NCBI RefSeq assembly: GCF_016744625.1
Contig: NZ_JADGDZ010000009.1
Span: forward strand, 1-64,000
Reading direction: 5' to 3'
Origin: Winogradskyella sp.
GTDB taxonomy: Bacteria > Bacteroidota > Bacteroidia > Flavobacteriales > Flavobacteriaceae
Length of the DNA stretch: 64,000 nt
The notes under the pieces are model-generated. The model ran no database searches, was not told the DNA's origin, and saw only the letters and a program-made list of their open reading frames with translations. Positions 54,424 through 63,594 of the stretch are shown in pieces (position 1 is the stretch's first letter; each line of letters begins with the position of its first letter). A program made the translations under genes and the position numbers.

Positions 54424-54732
54424 TTAGCACCTAATCAATTCCTTTTGATAATATTTAAAACGATCTGGAATAGACAAAACAGTTATCTTTTTTCTGAAAT
54501 GTAAACCTCCGTTTTCTACAATTACTCTCTTGTGTTTTTCTTCCATTACAATAACAAGGTCTGCCCAATCCATTAGCTCTTCTGTTAATGGTTGCGTCCC
54601 TTCTTTATTGCATATTTTGTGATTGGTACCAGCAGAATCAAATTCTATATGATTATATTTTTCAGAAAAATAATCTGAAGCTGTTTTTGACCGTTGCTTA
54701 TTAGCCGAACAAATAAAAAGAATTTTTTGCAT
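54424..54732 (-). CDS. Small low-molecular-weight protein tyrosine phosphatase family protein
   Basis: 102 residues from the ATG at 54732 (MQKILFICSANKQRSKTA); the frame is open from 54759, but that part is a decayed piece of the M48 gene. The catalytic loop CSANKQR (C-x5-R) is present at the N-terminus and an Asp follows near the end (LSIPDRF), in the position of the general acid. It is shorter than classical 150-residue LMW-PTPs and belongs to a compact branch common in accessory regions. Substrates are unknown. It sits beside an M48-derived repeat, part of the accessory patch. Confidence 0.75.
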   Translation of the reverse strand: MQKILFICSANKQRSKTASDYFSEKYNHIEFDSAGTNHKICNKEGTQPLTEELMDWADLVIVMEEKHKRVIVENGGLHFRKKITVLSIPDRFKYYQKELIRC

Positions 54733-54737
54733 GATGT

Positions 54738-54804
54738 TACTTCTACAAATTCTTAACACTCTTTAAAAGCGTAGAATGCGAGTAATACATTAAAACAGAA
54801 GCTT
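54738..54804 (-). pseudogene. Decayed copy 2 of the M48 protease gene 3' end
   Basis: Aligned without gaps to 56984-57050, 53 of about 67 bases agree by eye. The minus strand still reads VLMYYSHSTLLKSVKNL against YVFMHYSHPTLLERIRNLKK of the intact M48 protein, but a stop replaces a codon near the end. Similarity fades past 54804. Same orientation as the intact gene. Confidence 0.75.
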
Positions 54805-54844
54805 AGTGAATTGTTAAGCATTGATGAATTTTTATTCTTTGTAA

Positions 54845-55690
54845 TCACAATTTTACAACTTCAATGCAACCTCTATCTGCAATTGTGATATAACATTTCT
54901 TATAATCATTACTAAATGTAATATTTGTTGGTTTCTTGCCTTTTAGTTTTATCTCTTTTAATAAGACCCCTTCTGGTGATATTACTGCAATTGTTCCTTT
55001 TTCATATCGGCATACATATAAGTTTCCATTTTCATCACAACGCATTCCATCTAATCCAAAATCTTCAAAAGAAATAAATTCTTGCTTGTTTTTTAATAAA
55101 TCGTTTTTAACTATATCATAAACCCATATTTTTCGTTGGATTGATTCGTTTACATATAATTTTTTGCCATCATGACTTACTTCAATTCCATTGGTTGTTC
55201 CCATTTTGTCTTCTAATAATTCAAAACCTTTTTCTTTTGTTATTTTCCATAGTTTACCTGTGTTGTCTGACCAATTTGGGTCACTTGCATAAAGTGTCTT
55301 ATTTGGAGAAATGGCTATGTCATTTGGCTGATTTGCTTTCAATTCATTCGCAAATACTTCAACCTTCTTACTTTTTAAATCAATTTCAAGGATATTATGA
55401 TTTACATAATCTGCAACAAACATCTGATTCTTTTTTCCAAACCGTATGCCATTACCGATACTTCCATTAGGTAGTTTAATAAATAGAGAGCTTTCTCCGC
55501 TGGATGTGATTTTTCCTATTGTTCCTTGTTCTTCAAAATTTACAGCATAAATATTCCCTGTATAATCAGTTGCAGGCCCTTCAATTCCATCTGTAAAACT
55601 TCCTTCGATTGTGAAATCACTACTTTGTAATTGCTGACTACATGAGTTCATCAACAAAAATAATAGAGCTAAACTTATGTTTTTTTTCAT
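54845..55690 (-). CDS. SMP-30/gluconolactonase/LRE-like lipoprotein
   Basis: 281 residues. The N-terminus MKKNISLALLFLLMNSCSQQ is a lipoprotein signal with a Cys at ~17 (lipobox MNSC), so it is likely membrane-anchored. The body is a six-bladed-propeller-like chain of strands with EGPATDYTGNIYAVNF, GIRFGKKNQMFVADY, NDIAISPNKTLYASDPNW and DGMRCDENGNLYVCRY, which match SMP-30 family motifs including the metal-binding Asp/Asn residues. It may hydrolyse a sugar lactone or phosphotriester-like substrate. It lies alone between two M48-derived repeats. Confidence 0.82.
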   Translation of the reverse strand: MKKNISLALLFLLMNSCSQQLQSSDFTIEGSFTDGIEGPATDYTGNIYAVNFEEQGTIGKITSSGESSLFIKLPNGSIGNGIRFGKKNQMFVADYVNHNILEIDLKSKKVEVFANELKANQPNDIAISPNKTLYASDPNWSDNTGKLWKITKEKGFELLEDKMGTTNGIEVSHDGKKLYVNESIQRKIWVYDIVKNDLLKNKQEFISFEDFGLDGMRCDENGNLYVCRYEKGTIAVISPEGVLLKEIKLKGKKPTNITFSNDYKKCYITIADRGCIEVVKL

Positions 55691-55802
55691 TGTTATAAAG
55701 TTAATTTGGTAAAATGAGTTCGTTCAATACTCAATCAAGTCGTGAGTGCAAGATAACTGATATCTTGAGTTAATGATTTTTTTATTTTGTAGAGTTAATC
55801 GT

Positions 55803-55913
55803 TTACTTTCTCAAATTCCGAACCCGTTCTAAATGTGGATTATGCGAATAATGCATAAATACATAAACTTTGTGAGGCGTTAAATTACTCAAACTGTTTT
55901 TGGATAATTTCTT
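55803..55913 (-). pseudogene. Decayed copy 1 of the M48 protease gene 3' end
   Basis: The 110 bases from 55811 to 55920 align without gaps to 56991-57100 with 18 mismatches (about 84 % identity by eye). The minus strand encodes KKLSKNSLSNLTPHKVYV then FMHYSHNPHLERVRNLRK and a stop, matching the last 37 residues of the intact M48 protein with mostly conservative changes (A to V, I to V, K to R). The codon pattern suggests that it diverged as a working gene, for example in a donor strain. Nothing of the M48 gene precedes this piece. Confidence 0.88.
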
Positions 55914-55969
55914 TTATGAGTTATAATTATAGAAAAAATTGTAATTTTAATGTACTAACTAATTTCACT

Positions 55970-56962
55970 ATGAAAAAAATACTAGACCGTATTAGACAAC
56001 TATTACAATACAATCATTTTATTAATGGAAAAAAAATATTAATAATAACTCTTTTGACGTCTAATTATATGTCTTCTCAAATGACTGATAATGCTTCACA
56101 GATTCCACCACCACCTTGTTATGCGAATGGGAATTCCGGATTTGGAGGAGCTGTGGGTGAAGGTCATTTTTTGTATAGTGATCCTAATAGCATTGTATGG
56201 TTTCAGATGACCACTTCTTCGAATGATATGAACGATATTTTAGTTTTATATATAGATACAGGAGCATCTGGACGCAATGAGATTGATGCTAATGTTGATG
56301 ATAGTCAAGACGACCACAGAATTGCAATAACTAATAGTAATGCTTTTGGTTATGGTAGTATTGTAGAATTTCCAACAGGTTTTGAGGCTTCTTACGCTGT
56401 GGCTATAAATGTGAGTTTTGGAGGCCTATGGTCTATACCAAGTACTGGCTCTATTGGAGTAGGAGAATTAGATTTTATAACTTCCGTTAATTCTACTTTA
56501 TCATCTAGTACACAAGAGTTTTATGAATTTAGTTTTGATTGGGCAGATATTGGATTAACGGATTCAGACAGTTTTAATTTTGTAGGAGTTTATGTTAGTA
56601 GTACAGCTTACTCTTCTGATGAAGCTTATGGTAGCGGAATTGTAAGTGGAACAGAAGGTTCTGATGATATAACATTTAATGGGTACCTCTCTTTTCCTGG
56701 TTGTAGCGAAACATTAAATGAGATTAGTAATTCATTTGATAATGTGACTGTAAATTATTTTAATGATCAGTTATTTATAAAAGGAATTAACGAAATAACT
56801 ACAATAAGTGTTTATGATATTCTTGGAAGGAAAATTTATAGAGAAGATCATCAGATACAAGAAAATGTACCTATTGAATTAGAACTAAATAAAAACGAAC
56901 TCCAATTTATTGTTATCGAAAGCTCTAACAAAAAGAAGGTCATAAAAGTAATACCCAATTAA
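55970..56962 (+). CDS. T9SS type A secreted protein of unknown function
   Basis: About 330 residues from the ATG at 55970 (MKKILDRIRQLLQYNHF); the frame is open from 55916 but the earlier part runs into the M48-derived repeat. The N-terminus has a basic stretch and a hydrophobic segment KKILIITLLTSNYMSSQ that can act as a signal peptide. The body is beta-rich (YSDPNSIVWFQMTTSSNDMN, DILVLYIDTGASGRNEID). The C-terminus (VYDILGRKIYREDHQ ... KKKVIKVIPN) is a type A T9SS sorting domain. It lies on the opposite strand to its neighbours and fills the ~1.07 kb between two copies of the M48 3' end. No enzyme motif was recognised. Confidence 0.7.
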   Translation: MKKILDRIRQLLQYNHFINGKKILIITLLTSNYMSSQMTDNASQIPPPPCYANGNSGFGGAVGEGHFLYSDPNSIVWFQMTTSSNDMNDILVLYIDTGASGRNEIDANVDDSQDDHRIAITNSNAFGYGSIVEFPTGFEASYAVAINVSFGGLWSIPSTGSIGVGELDFITSVNSTLSSSTQEFYEFSFDWADIGLTDSDSFNFVGVYVSSTAYSSDEAYGSGIVSGTEGSDDITFNGYLSFPGCSETLNEISNSFDNVTVNYFNDQLFIKGINEITTISVYDILGRKIYREDHQIQENVPIELELNKNELQFIVIESSNKKKVIKVIPN

Positions 56963-56982
56963 CAACAAATTAGGTTAAAATA

Positions 56983-58215
56983 CTACTTCTTCAAATTCCG
57001 AATCCGTTCTAAAAGCGTAGGATGTGAGTAATGCATAAACACATAAGCTTTATGTGGAGTTAAATTACTCAAACTATTTTTAGATAACTTCTTTAAAGAG
57101 GTAATTAAAGGTTCAGCTTTATAGGTGTTTTTGGCGTAATCGTCTGCTTGGTACTCAAAAACGCGTGAGACGTAATTCATTATTAAACCTGTGAGTTCAG
57201 AAATAGGTGAGTAGAGCAATCCAAAAGTGATTAAACCAACATGAAAACCTGGTATTTCCACACCAATCGCATTAGATAATAAAGGATTTGATATAAAAAT
57301 GGATAAGATGTAAAGCGTCAATCCTGTGAGTAGGATAGAGGTTACGAGATTAAAAATGATATGTTTTCTTTTGTAATGCCCAACTTCGTGAGCTAAAACT
57401 GCTACAATTTCTTCATCTTCTAAATCTTCAACTAAAGTGTCATAAAGAGTGACACGCTTTTCGCTTCCAAAACCAGAAAAATAGGCATTAGCTTTAGTAC
57501 TTCGTTTTGAACCATCGATAATAAAGATCTTATTCAGGCTAAAACCAACAGATTTTGCATAGTCCGATATTTTATTTCGTAAATCTCCGTCTTCAAGAGG
57601 TGTTTGTTTGTTAAACATTGGTACAACAATTTTAGAATAGAACATATTCATAAAAATGGTAAAAACTGTTACAATTCCCCATGCATAAAGCCAAAATTGA
57701 TTCCCTGTTATTTCATAAAACCAGACTATCAAAGCAATGATTCCACCTCCCAATAGTATCATTATTAACAGACCTTTTAATTTATCTAAAATGAAGGTCT
57801 TTTTTGTTGTTTTATTGAATCCGAATTTTTCTTCTATCACAAAGGTTTTGTAATAAGATAAAGGAGTTGTAATAATATCACTTGCAATCATTATAATTCC
57901 GAAGAAAATTAAGGCTATAATTATTGGGTTTTCAGAATAACTTCTAGCGATATTATCTACATATTCAAAGCCATCTAAAAATAAAAAGGCTAAAGTTAAA
58001 ATGAAAGAGAATAAGGAAGTCCAAATTCCAAATTTATAATTTACAGTTTTATAGGCTTGTGACTTTTTATATTCGTCTTGGTCATAAACATCTTTTAATT
58101 CTTCTGGAATTGGGTTATTAAAATGTTTAGCATTAAACGCATCCAAGATTTTGTCCTTGATGAAGTTTATTATTATGATTCCAATGATGATGTAGAATAA
58201 TGTTTGTGCGTTCAT
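56983..58215 (-). CDS. M48 family metallopeptidase (Ste24/CAAX-protease-like)
   Basis: 410 residues. Several membrane helices in the first 200 residues (near 5-20, 65-80, 98-115, 145-165, 175-195) are followed by the zinc site HEVGH (residues 275-279) and the downstream FEYQADDYA segment with the third ligand. The layout is that of Ste24-type CAAX prenyl protease 1 homologues, which in bacteria degrade membrane proteins. The final segment KNSLSNLTPHKAYVFMHYSH is typical of the family. The gene appears intact. Its last 110 bp exist twice more, downstream, as decayed copies. Confidence 0.92.
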   Translation of the reverse strand: MNAQTLFYIIIGIIIINFIKDKILDAFNAKHFNNPIPEELKDVYDQDEYKKSQAYKTVNYKFGIWTSLFSFILTLAFLFLDGFEYVDNIARSYSENPIIIALIFFGIIMIASDIITTPLSYYKTFVIEEKFGFNKTTKKTFILDKLKGLLIMILLGGGIIALIVWFYEITGNQFWLYAWGIVTVFTIFMNMFYSKIVVPMFNKQTPLEDGDLRNKISDYAKSVGFSLNKIFIIDGSKRSTKANAYFSGFGSEKRVTLYDTLVEDLEDEEIVAVLAHEVGHYKRKHIIFNLVTSILLTGLTLYILSIFISNPLLSNAIGVEIPGFHVGLITFGLLYSPISELTGLIMNYVSRVFEYQADDYAKNTYKAEPLITSLKKLSKNSLSNLTPHKAYVFMHYSHPTLLERIRNLKK

Positions 58216-58224
58216 GTTTGATTT

Positions 58225-58378
58225 GTTGCGTTATTGCGAAGCTAATTTTTTCTGTTAGCTGTGGCAATTTTTTTAAAAGTGGTTTTTAGTTTCATGAGAT
58301 TACTCATTTTTCACTCATTGTTTTTAAAGGTATCGTGAATGCGAAGCATTTGCCATGTTCTGCATCCTCGCAATGACA
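58225..58378. repeat. Dispersed intergenic repeats (attgcgaagc type)
   Basis: First, ATTGCGAAGCTAA (58233-58245) faces TTAGCTGTGGCAAT (58255-58268). Second, at 58333-58377, GTGAATGCGAAGCATTTGCC is followed by a TGCATCCTCGCAATGAC end. GTCATTGCGAGGATGC-type pieces are the common intergenic repeats of Flavobacteriaceae. They fill most of the gap between the M48 gene and the methyltransferase gene. Confidence 0.6.
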
Positions 58379-58380
58379 TT

Positions 58381-59181
58381 TTATTTAAAATTACGTTGTC
58401 TTTTGGCTTCAAAAATAAGAATTCCTGCAGCAACAGAAACATTCATAGAATCAATAACACCTTGCATTGGTATACTGATATTTTGGGTTGCAGCATCTCT
58501 CCATTCTTGCGTTAGTCCTGTTGCTTCTGTACCAACTACTATTGCTGTTGGTAAGGTGTAATTTTGTGAGTGATATGGTTCTGATTCTTGTAAAATAGCA
58601 GAGAAAATATTGAAATTATATTTCTGCAAAAAAAGAATAGTCTCTTCGCTACTCGCCATTGCAATTTCTGTTGTAAAAACACAGCCAACACTAGAGCGTA
58701 TAATATTGGGATTGTACAAATCAGATTTTGGATTAGCAATAATAACAGCATCAATATTGGCAGCATCAGCAGTACGTAATAGAGCTCCAATATTTCCTGG
58801 TTTTTCGGGTGCTTCAGCAACAAGAATTAATGGGTTTTTATATTTTAGTTTTAAATTTTCTAATTCATGATTTTTAGCTTTAACTACGGCAATAACACCT
58901 TCGGTTGTATCTCTATGTGCCAGTTTTTGAAATACGTCTTTAGATATTTCGATAATATCGATATTGTATTGCTCCATTGCTTTGGCTTCACTTTCAGAAA
59001 ACAAATCTGGAAAAAACAATAAGGTTTCTATTTTATATCCGCCCTTTATGGCAAGAGAAAGTTCGCGTTTGCCTTCTATTAAAAATTGGTTAGATTTTTT
59101 GCGTACCCGAGATTTGTCCTTTAAAAGAACTAATTGTTTTATTAACGGATTTTGTGGACTAGATATCAATTTAACAGCCAT
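58381..59181 (-). CDS. TrmH/SpoU-family RNA 2'-O-methyltransferase
   Basis: 266 residues. The N-terminal substrate-binding part (LIKQLVLLKDKSRVRKKSNQFLIEGKREL) is followed by a SPOUT knot with PGNIGALLRTADAANIDAVII (motif 1), TAIVVGTEATGLTQEW (motif 2) and ISIPMQGVIDSMNVSVAAGILIFE (motif 3). It should methylate a ribose in 23S rRNA or tRNA using S-adenosylmethionine. Relatives include RlmB and TsnR-like enzymes, and the exact target is not clear. A -7 box lies 36 bases upstream. Confidence 0.9.
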   Translation of the reverse strand: MAVKLISSPQNPLIKQLVLLKDKSRVRKKSNQFLIEGKRELSLAIKGGYKIETLLFFPDLFSESEAKAMEQYNIDIIEISKDVFQKLAHRDTTEGVIAVVKAKNHELENLKLKYKNPLILVAEAPEKPGNIGALLRTADAANIDAVIIANPKSDLYNPNIIRSSVGCVFTTEIAMASSEETILFLQKYNFNIFSAILQESEPYHSQNYTLPTAIVVGTEATGLTQEWRDAATQNISIPMQGVIDSMNVSVAAGILIFEAKRQRNFK

Positions 59182-59216
59182 AAAAATCTTTGTAATTGAA
59201 AATTAATTGTATCCTG

Positions 59217-59224
59217 CAAATGTA
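59217..59224 (-). promoter_or_regulatory. Putative -7 element TACATTTG before the methyltransferase gene
   Basis: TACATTTGCAG on the minus strand matches TAnnTTTG and lies 36 bases upstream of the ATG at 59181. No -33 box at standard distance was recognised. Confidence 0.45.
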
Positions 59225-59382
59225 CATTTTATATGCAATGAAGTTTAATTATAAAAGCATAATGATTTGTAAGTAGTAGGAATTTAAGACCTTAACCTGT
59301 TTTATAATTGAAAATCAGGAAGTATGCTCTATATTTATAACGATTTTCAAAAAAAGTGCTATAAATTAAAAATCAACCGCTC

Positions 59383-62300
59383 ATGAAAAAAATATTACTA
59401 TTTTTTGCAATTACCCTTTCTTTTTCAATGCATACCTATGGCCAATTTGGCATCAACCAACCGACAGATTATGAAGTCTGTGATGATAATGGAAGTGGTT
59501 TTTGGGAATTTGATTTGACTATTAAGGATTCAGAAATATTAAATGGATTTGATCCTGCTTCGTATGAGGTATCGTATCACTTATCAATAGTTGATGCAGA
59601 TACTGATACAAACGCTTTAGCGAGTCCTTTTACCAATACTAGCAATCCACAAACCATATTTGTGCGGATTTTTGAGCTCTCTACTGGAAATTTTGAAATT
59701 ACGAGTTTTGATCTTGTTGTTCATTCTGCGGTAGAAAATAGTTATTCAACAGAACAAATAGTATGTGGTGTAGATGGTTTTGCAGTCTTTGATTTAAGCA
59801 TAAGCACTATTGACCTTACAGGAGGTGATCAAAGTCTTTCAGTATTTTATTATTTTACATTTCAAGATGCACTTAGCAATATTAATCCTATTGCCAATAC
59901 TCAATCTTTTACTAATACAGTTCCTTATTATCAAGAAATTTACTTTAGAATAGAAAACATAATAACGGGTTGTACTTATACAAATCCTAATACGAGTTTG
60001 TATCTAAATGTTGTTGACCAACCAGCTCTTAATGCACCTTCTTCTTTAGAAGCTTGTGATTTAGATTCTGATGGTTTTGAACAATTTGATTTATATTCTA
60101 AAACAGCAGAAATTCTTGCTACTAGTAATCCTAATTTGTTTTATGTTACTTATCACGAGACTCAAGCTGATGCTAATGCTTTTACGAATGCAATTCCACA
60201 ATACTATACTAATATACAAGCATTCAATCAGACGGTTTATGCTCGTGTATCGGCTTACAATGGTGGTTGTTACCAAGTTTTACCATTAGATTTAGTTATT
60301 GTTACGGACTGTGTTTATGCGTCACCAATTACAGTGATTTTATGTGCGGTAAATCCAAATGCTGATATAGAAATTGATTTAACCGCAGAAGAAGCGACAA
60401 TTTTAAACGGACAAGACGCTTCTGGCTATACAATTACATATTACCAATCTGAAGCTAATGCAGAAAATGAGACAAACGTCATTACTAATACACAACAATT
60501 TACCATTCCAAATATAAACACAACACTATTTGTTAGAGTTGATGATAACCAATCAACTAATTATGCGGTTGTATCATTTAATGTGGTTTTTAACTATGGA
60601 CCAGACGTTTATTTAGAAGATACTTATACGATATGTGGAGCCGATCCTATTGTTTTAACTCCAAGTTTAAATAGTAGTCAAGGTTTTTCATTTTTGTGGA
60701 GTACAGGAGCAACAGATCCAGAAATAGTTGTTGATATAGCTGGTGTTTATACTGTAATGGTGACAGATAATGTTTCAGGATGTACTGTAGAATTAAGTAC
60801 TGAAGTTTTAGAAAGCTCATTTCCAGAATTAGCAACAGCAGCTGCTACAGATATGATTAGTTGTCCACCAAACACAATATTTGATTTAACGATAACGCTT
60901 AATGAAATTTTAAATGGATTAGACGCTAGTCAATTTAATATAAATTACTTTAATAGCCCTAATAATGCGTACTCTAACATAAATCCAATTACTGATCCAA
61001 CAAATTATGTACCTTCTTCTTCAGAAGAAATTATTTATATAAGGATTCAGAATAGTGGTGATGATTGTTTTGAAATCCTAAATTTTAATATCATAATTGA
61101 TAGTTCATGTCCTGTTATATTTAACTGTGCTCAAGGACCTATTAATAATAGTTTCTGTTATAGTAATGACAATCAAATACAATTCACTTATGAGAGTATT
61201 GAAGGGTTTCCGCTTCAAGTGGTTTTTAATGCTGGGCAAGTAGAGAATAATTATGATGCTTTAGTGGTTCTAGATTCTGATGGTGTTACCAATTTAAATC
61301 CAGAAGCAACTACTTATGGTAATAATGGAGACGTTACAGGATTAACTTTTATATCAACAGGTAGCAGTATAACTATTACTGTGGCATCAGATGGAAGTAT
61401 ATCTTGTGAAATTTCTAATTACATACCTATAGATTTCGATGTAAGTTGTGCAGATCCAAATGCGCTTCCTACTTGTAATGCGATTTTACAGACACCAGAA
61501 AATGGTGCGGTTGATGTTGAAGAAACGACTGAATTGTCCTGGAGCAATGCTTCAGGTATTGTGGTAGGCTATAAATTATCAGTAGGACTAACTTCTGGTG
61601 GAACTGAAGTTTTAGATAATGAAGATGTCGGTAATGTAACAAGCTACGATACTGGCATTTTAGAATATGAAACAACCTATTATGTCACTATTATTCCTTA
61701 CAATGTTAATGGTGATGCTGAAGAATGTACAGAGTATAGCTTTACTACAAGAGCAAATCCAAATCAAATTATAGTTTGTGATGACGGAGCTGTTAATACC
61801 ATTCATTGTTATGATAATGACGATATATCAGAATTTAGCTTTCAAAGTTCTGACGGATTGCCATTAACAATTATATTTAATTCTGGTAGTACAGAAGTTA
61901 ACTTTGATGAGGTTTATATTGTGGACTCAGATGGTACGATTTTAAATTCAGATTTAGAGTATGGAAATCAAGGTGATTTTACAGGATTAACCTATACGTC
62001 TTCTGGAGATTCACTAACAGTACGGTTTGATTCAGATTTTACCATAAGTTGTACACAAGGAAGTAGTTGTTGTACAGCACAATTTGATTTTGATGTATTC
62101 TGTGCTTCTTCAGTAGGGTTCATTCAAGTTAATGCTTTTGTAGATGCTAATGCTAATAGTGTTTATGATACTGATGAATTTAGCTTCTCTAATGGTTATT
62201 TTACTTATGAAGTCAATGGTGATGGAATGATTAATACCGTAAATTCTTCAACGGGACACTTTCAAATTATTAGTGGAAATGAAACAGATGTTTACGATAT

Positions 62301-63504
62301 TACCTTTAATTTATATGATGAATCTGAAGCATGTTACGATATAACAACTGCTAGTTTTAGTAATGTATCTGTAGCAACAGGAAGTACAGTTACTTTAGAT
62401 TTCCCAGTAACTGAAGAACAAAGTTGTGAAGATCTTGCTGTTTATTTAATAAATAACTGGACACCACCAAGACCAGGATTTACTCACGATAATTATTTAT
62501 ATCTAGAGAATTTAGGGTTTACTAACATAGCTTCAGGCACCGTAGAATTTACTTTAGATCCGCAATTAGTACTAGATAGTGTTTTTAGTATTAATCCTGC
62601 GTACACTATTACAACTACAGCCACCGGATTTACAGTTGATTTTGTAAATCTTCAACCAGGAGAGGTTGAAAGTATAGGTATTTCAATTTTATGCCCTGTT
62701 TCTGTTGTTTTAGACGAAATAGTTACAAATACAGCAACGTATCTTACAGATACTAATGATATGGTGATAAGTAATAATTACTCAACACTTTCTGAAATTG
62801 TTGTCGGTTCTTGGGATCCGAATGATATTACGGAGTCTCATGGTCCAACAGTATTGCATGATGAATTCTCGGTTTCAGATGAATGGTTATACTACACGAT
62901 TCGTTTCCAGAATTTAGGAACAGCTGAAGCTATTTTTGTAAGAATTGAAGATGCTTTACATAATAAATTAGATAAAACGACTTTTCAAATGTTAACCTCT
63001 AGTCACGATTTCGTGGTTACTAGAACTGATAACGATTTAGAATGGTTTTTTGATGATATCAATTTACCAGCCGAACAAGATGATGAAGAGGGTAGTCATG
63101 GCTTTGCGTATTTTAGAATTAAACCTCAAGCTGGTTATGTAGTCGGAGATATCATTCCAAATACTGCTGCAATTTATTTTGATTTTAATGCTCCAGTAAT
63201 AACAAATCGTTTTGAAACAAATTTTGTTGATGAATCACTTTCAATAAATGATTTTACGACTATTGATTTTAGTATATATCCTAATCCAGCAAATGACAAA
63301 GTTACTATTTCGTTGAATGGAGAAGCCAATGAAAATTTTGATGTTACACTTATAGATATTCAAGGCAAAGTAATAAGTACGCCACGATTTGCGAATGATA
63401 GTATCATTGAACTAGATGTATCTGCTTTGAATTCTGGAATGTATTTTGTGAGACTTAAAAACAGTACTAATGAGATGATGGTTAAAAAACTTATTATCAA
63501 ATAA
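59383..63504 (+). CDS. Giant modular secreted protein with T9SS type A sorting domain (1373 aa)
   Basis: A signal peptide (MKKILLFFAITLSFSMHTYGQ) is followed by several ~95-residue modules of the kind seen in the left-hand cluster (openings YEVCDDNGSGFWEFDL, QIVCGVDGFAVFDL, EACDLDSDGFEQFDL), an Ig-like segment (FSFLWSTGATDPE), then two CUB-like blocks around residues 585-680 and 800-910 with a fibronectin-III-like part between (ELSWSNASGIVVGYKLSVG). Residues ~1020-1290 form a DUF7619-type domain (SWDPNDITESHGP ... AAIYFDFNAPVITN). The end (YPNPANDKVTISL ... SGMYFVRL) is a type A sorting domain. It is probably a surface adhesin or binding protein. It ends 22 bp before a terminator. Confidence 0.82.
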   Translation: MKKILLFFAITLSFSMHTYGQFGINQPTDYEVCDDNGSGFWEFDLTIKDSEILNGFDPASYEVSYHLSIVDADTDTNALASPFTNTSNPQTIFVRIFELSTGNFEITSFDLVVHSAVENSYSTEQIVCGVDGFAVFDLSISTIDLTGGDQSLSVFYYFTFQDALSNINPIANTQSFTNTVPYYQEIYFRIENIITGCTYTNPNTSLYLNVVDQPALNAPSSLEACDLDSDGFEQFDLYSKTAEILATSNPNLFYVTYHETQADANAFTNAIPQYYTNIQAFNQTVYARVSAYNGGCYQVLPLDLVIVTDCVYASPITVILCAVNPNADIEIDLTAEEATILNGQDASGYTITYYQSEANAENETNVITNTQQFTIPNINTTLFVRVDDNQSTNYAVVSFNVVFNYGPDVYLEDTYTICGADPIVLTPSLNSSQGFSFLWSTGATDPEIVVDIAGVYTVMVTDNVSGCTVELSTEVLESSFPELATAAATDMISCPPNTIFDLTITLNEILNGLDASQFNINYFNSPNNAYSNINPITDPTNYVPSSSEEIIYIRIQNSGDDCFEILNFNIIIDSSCPVIFNCAQGPINNSFCYSNDNQIQFTYESIEGFPLQVVFNAGQVENNYDALVVLDSDGVTNLNPEATTYGNNGDVTGLTFISTGSSITITVASDGSISCEISNYIPIDFDVSCADPNALPTCNAILQTPENGAVDVEETTELSWSNASGIVVGYKLSVGLTSGGTEVLDNEDVGNVTSYDTGILEYETTYYVTIIPYNVNGDAEECTEYSFTTRANPNQIIVCDDGAVNTIHCYDNDDISEFSFQSSDGLPLTIIFNSGSTEVNFDEVYIVDSDGTILNSDLEYGNQGDFTGLTYTSSGDSLTVRFDSDFTISCTQGSSCCTAQFDFDVFCASSVGFIQVNAFVDANANSVYDTDEFSFSNGYFTYEVNGDGMINTVNSSTGHFQIISGNETDVYDITFNLYDESEACYDITTASFSNVSVATGSTVTLDFPVTEEQSCEDLAVYLINNWTPPRPGFTHDNYLYLENLGFTNIASGTVEFTLDPQLVLDSVFSINPAYTITTTATGFTVDFVNLQPGEVESIGISILCPVSVVLDEIVTNTATYLTDTNDMVISNNYSTLSEIVVGSWDPNDITESHGPTVLHDEFSVSDEWLYYTIRFQNLGTAEAIFVRIEDALHNKLDKTTFQMLTSSHDFVVTRTDNDLEWFFDDINLPAEQDDEEGSHGFAYFRIKPQAGYVVGDIIPNTAAIYFDFNAPVITNRFETNFVDESLSINDFTTIDFSIYPNPANDKVTISLNGEANENFDVTLIDIQGKVISTPRFANDSIIELDVSALNSGMYFVRLKNSTNEMMVKKLIIK

Positions 63505-63525
63505 GTTTAAATACCTCAGAATACT

Positions 63526-63567
63526 ATTAAAAGCTTCAGATTATTTCTGAGGCTTTTAATATTTTTG
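63526..63567 (+). terminator. Intrinsic terminator after the 1373-aa gene
   Basis: ATTAAAAGC-TTCAG and CTGAG-GCTTTTAAT form a long stem around a short AT loop, followed by ATTTTTGT. It begins 22 bases past the stop codon. Confidence 0.85.
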
Positions 63568-63594
63568 TGAAACAACATAAATAATGAACCTATT

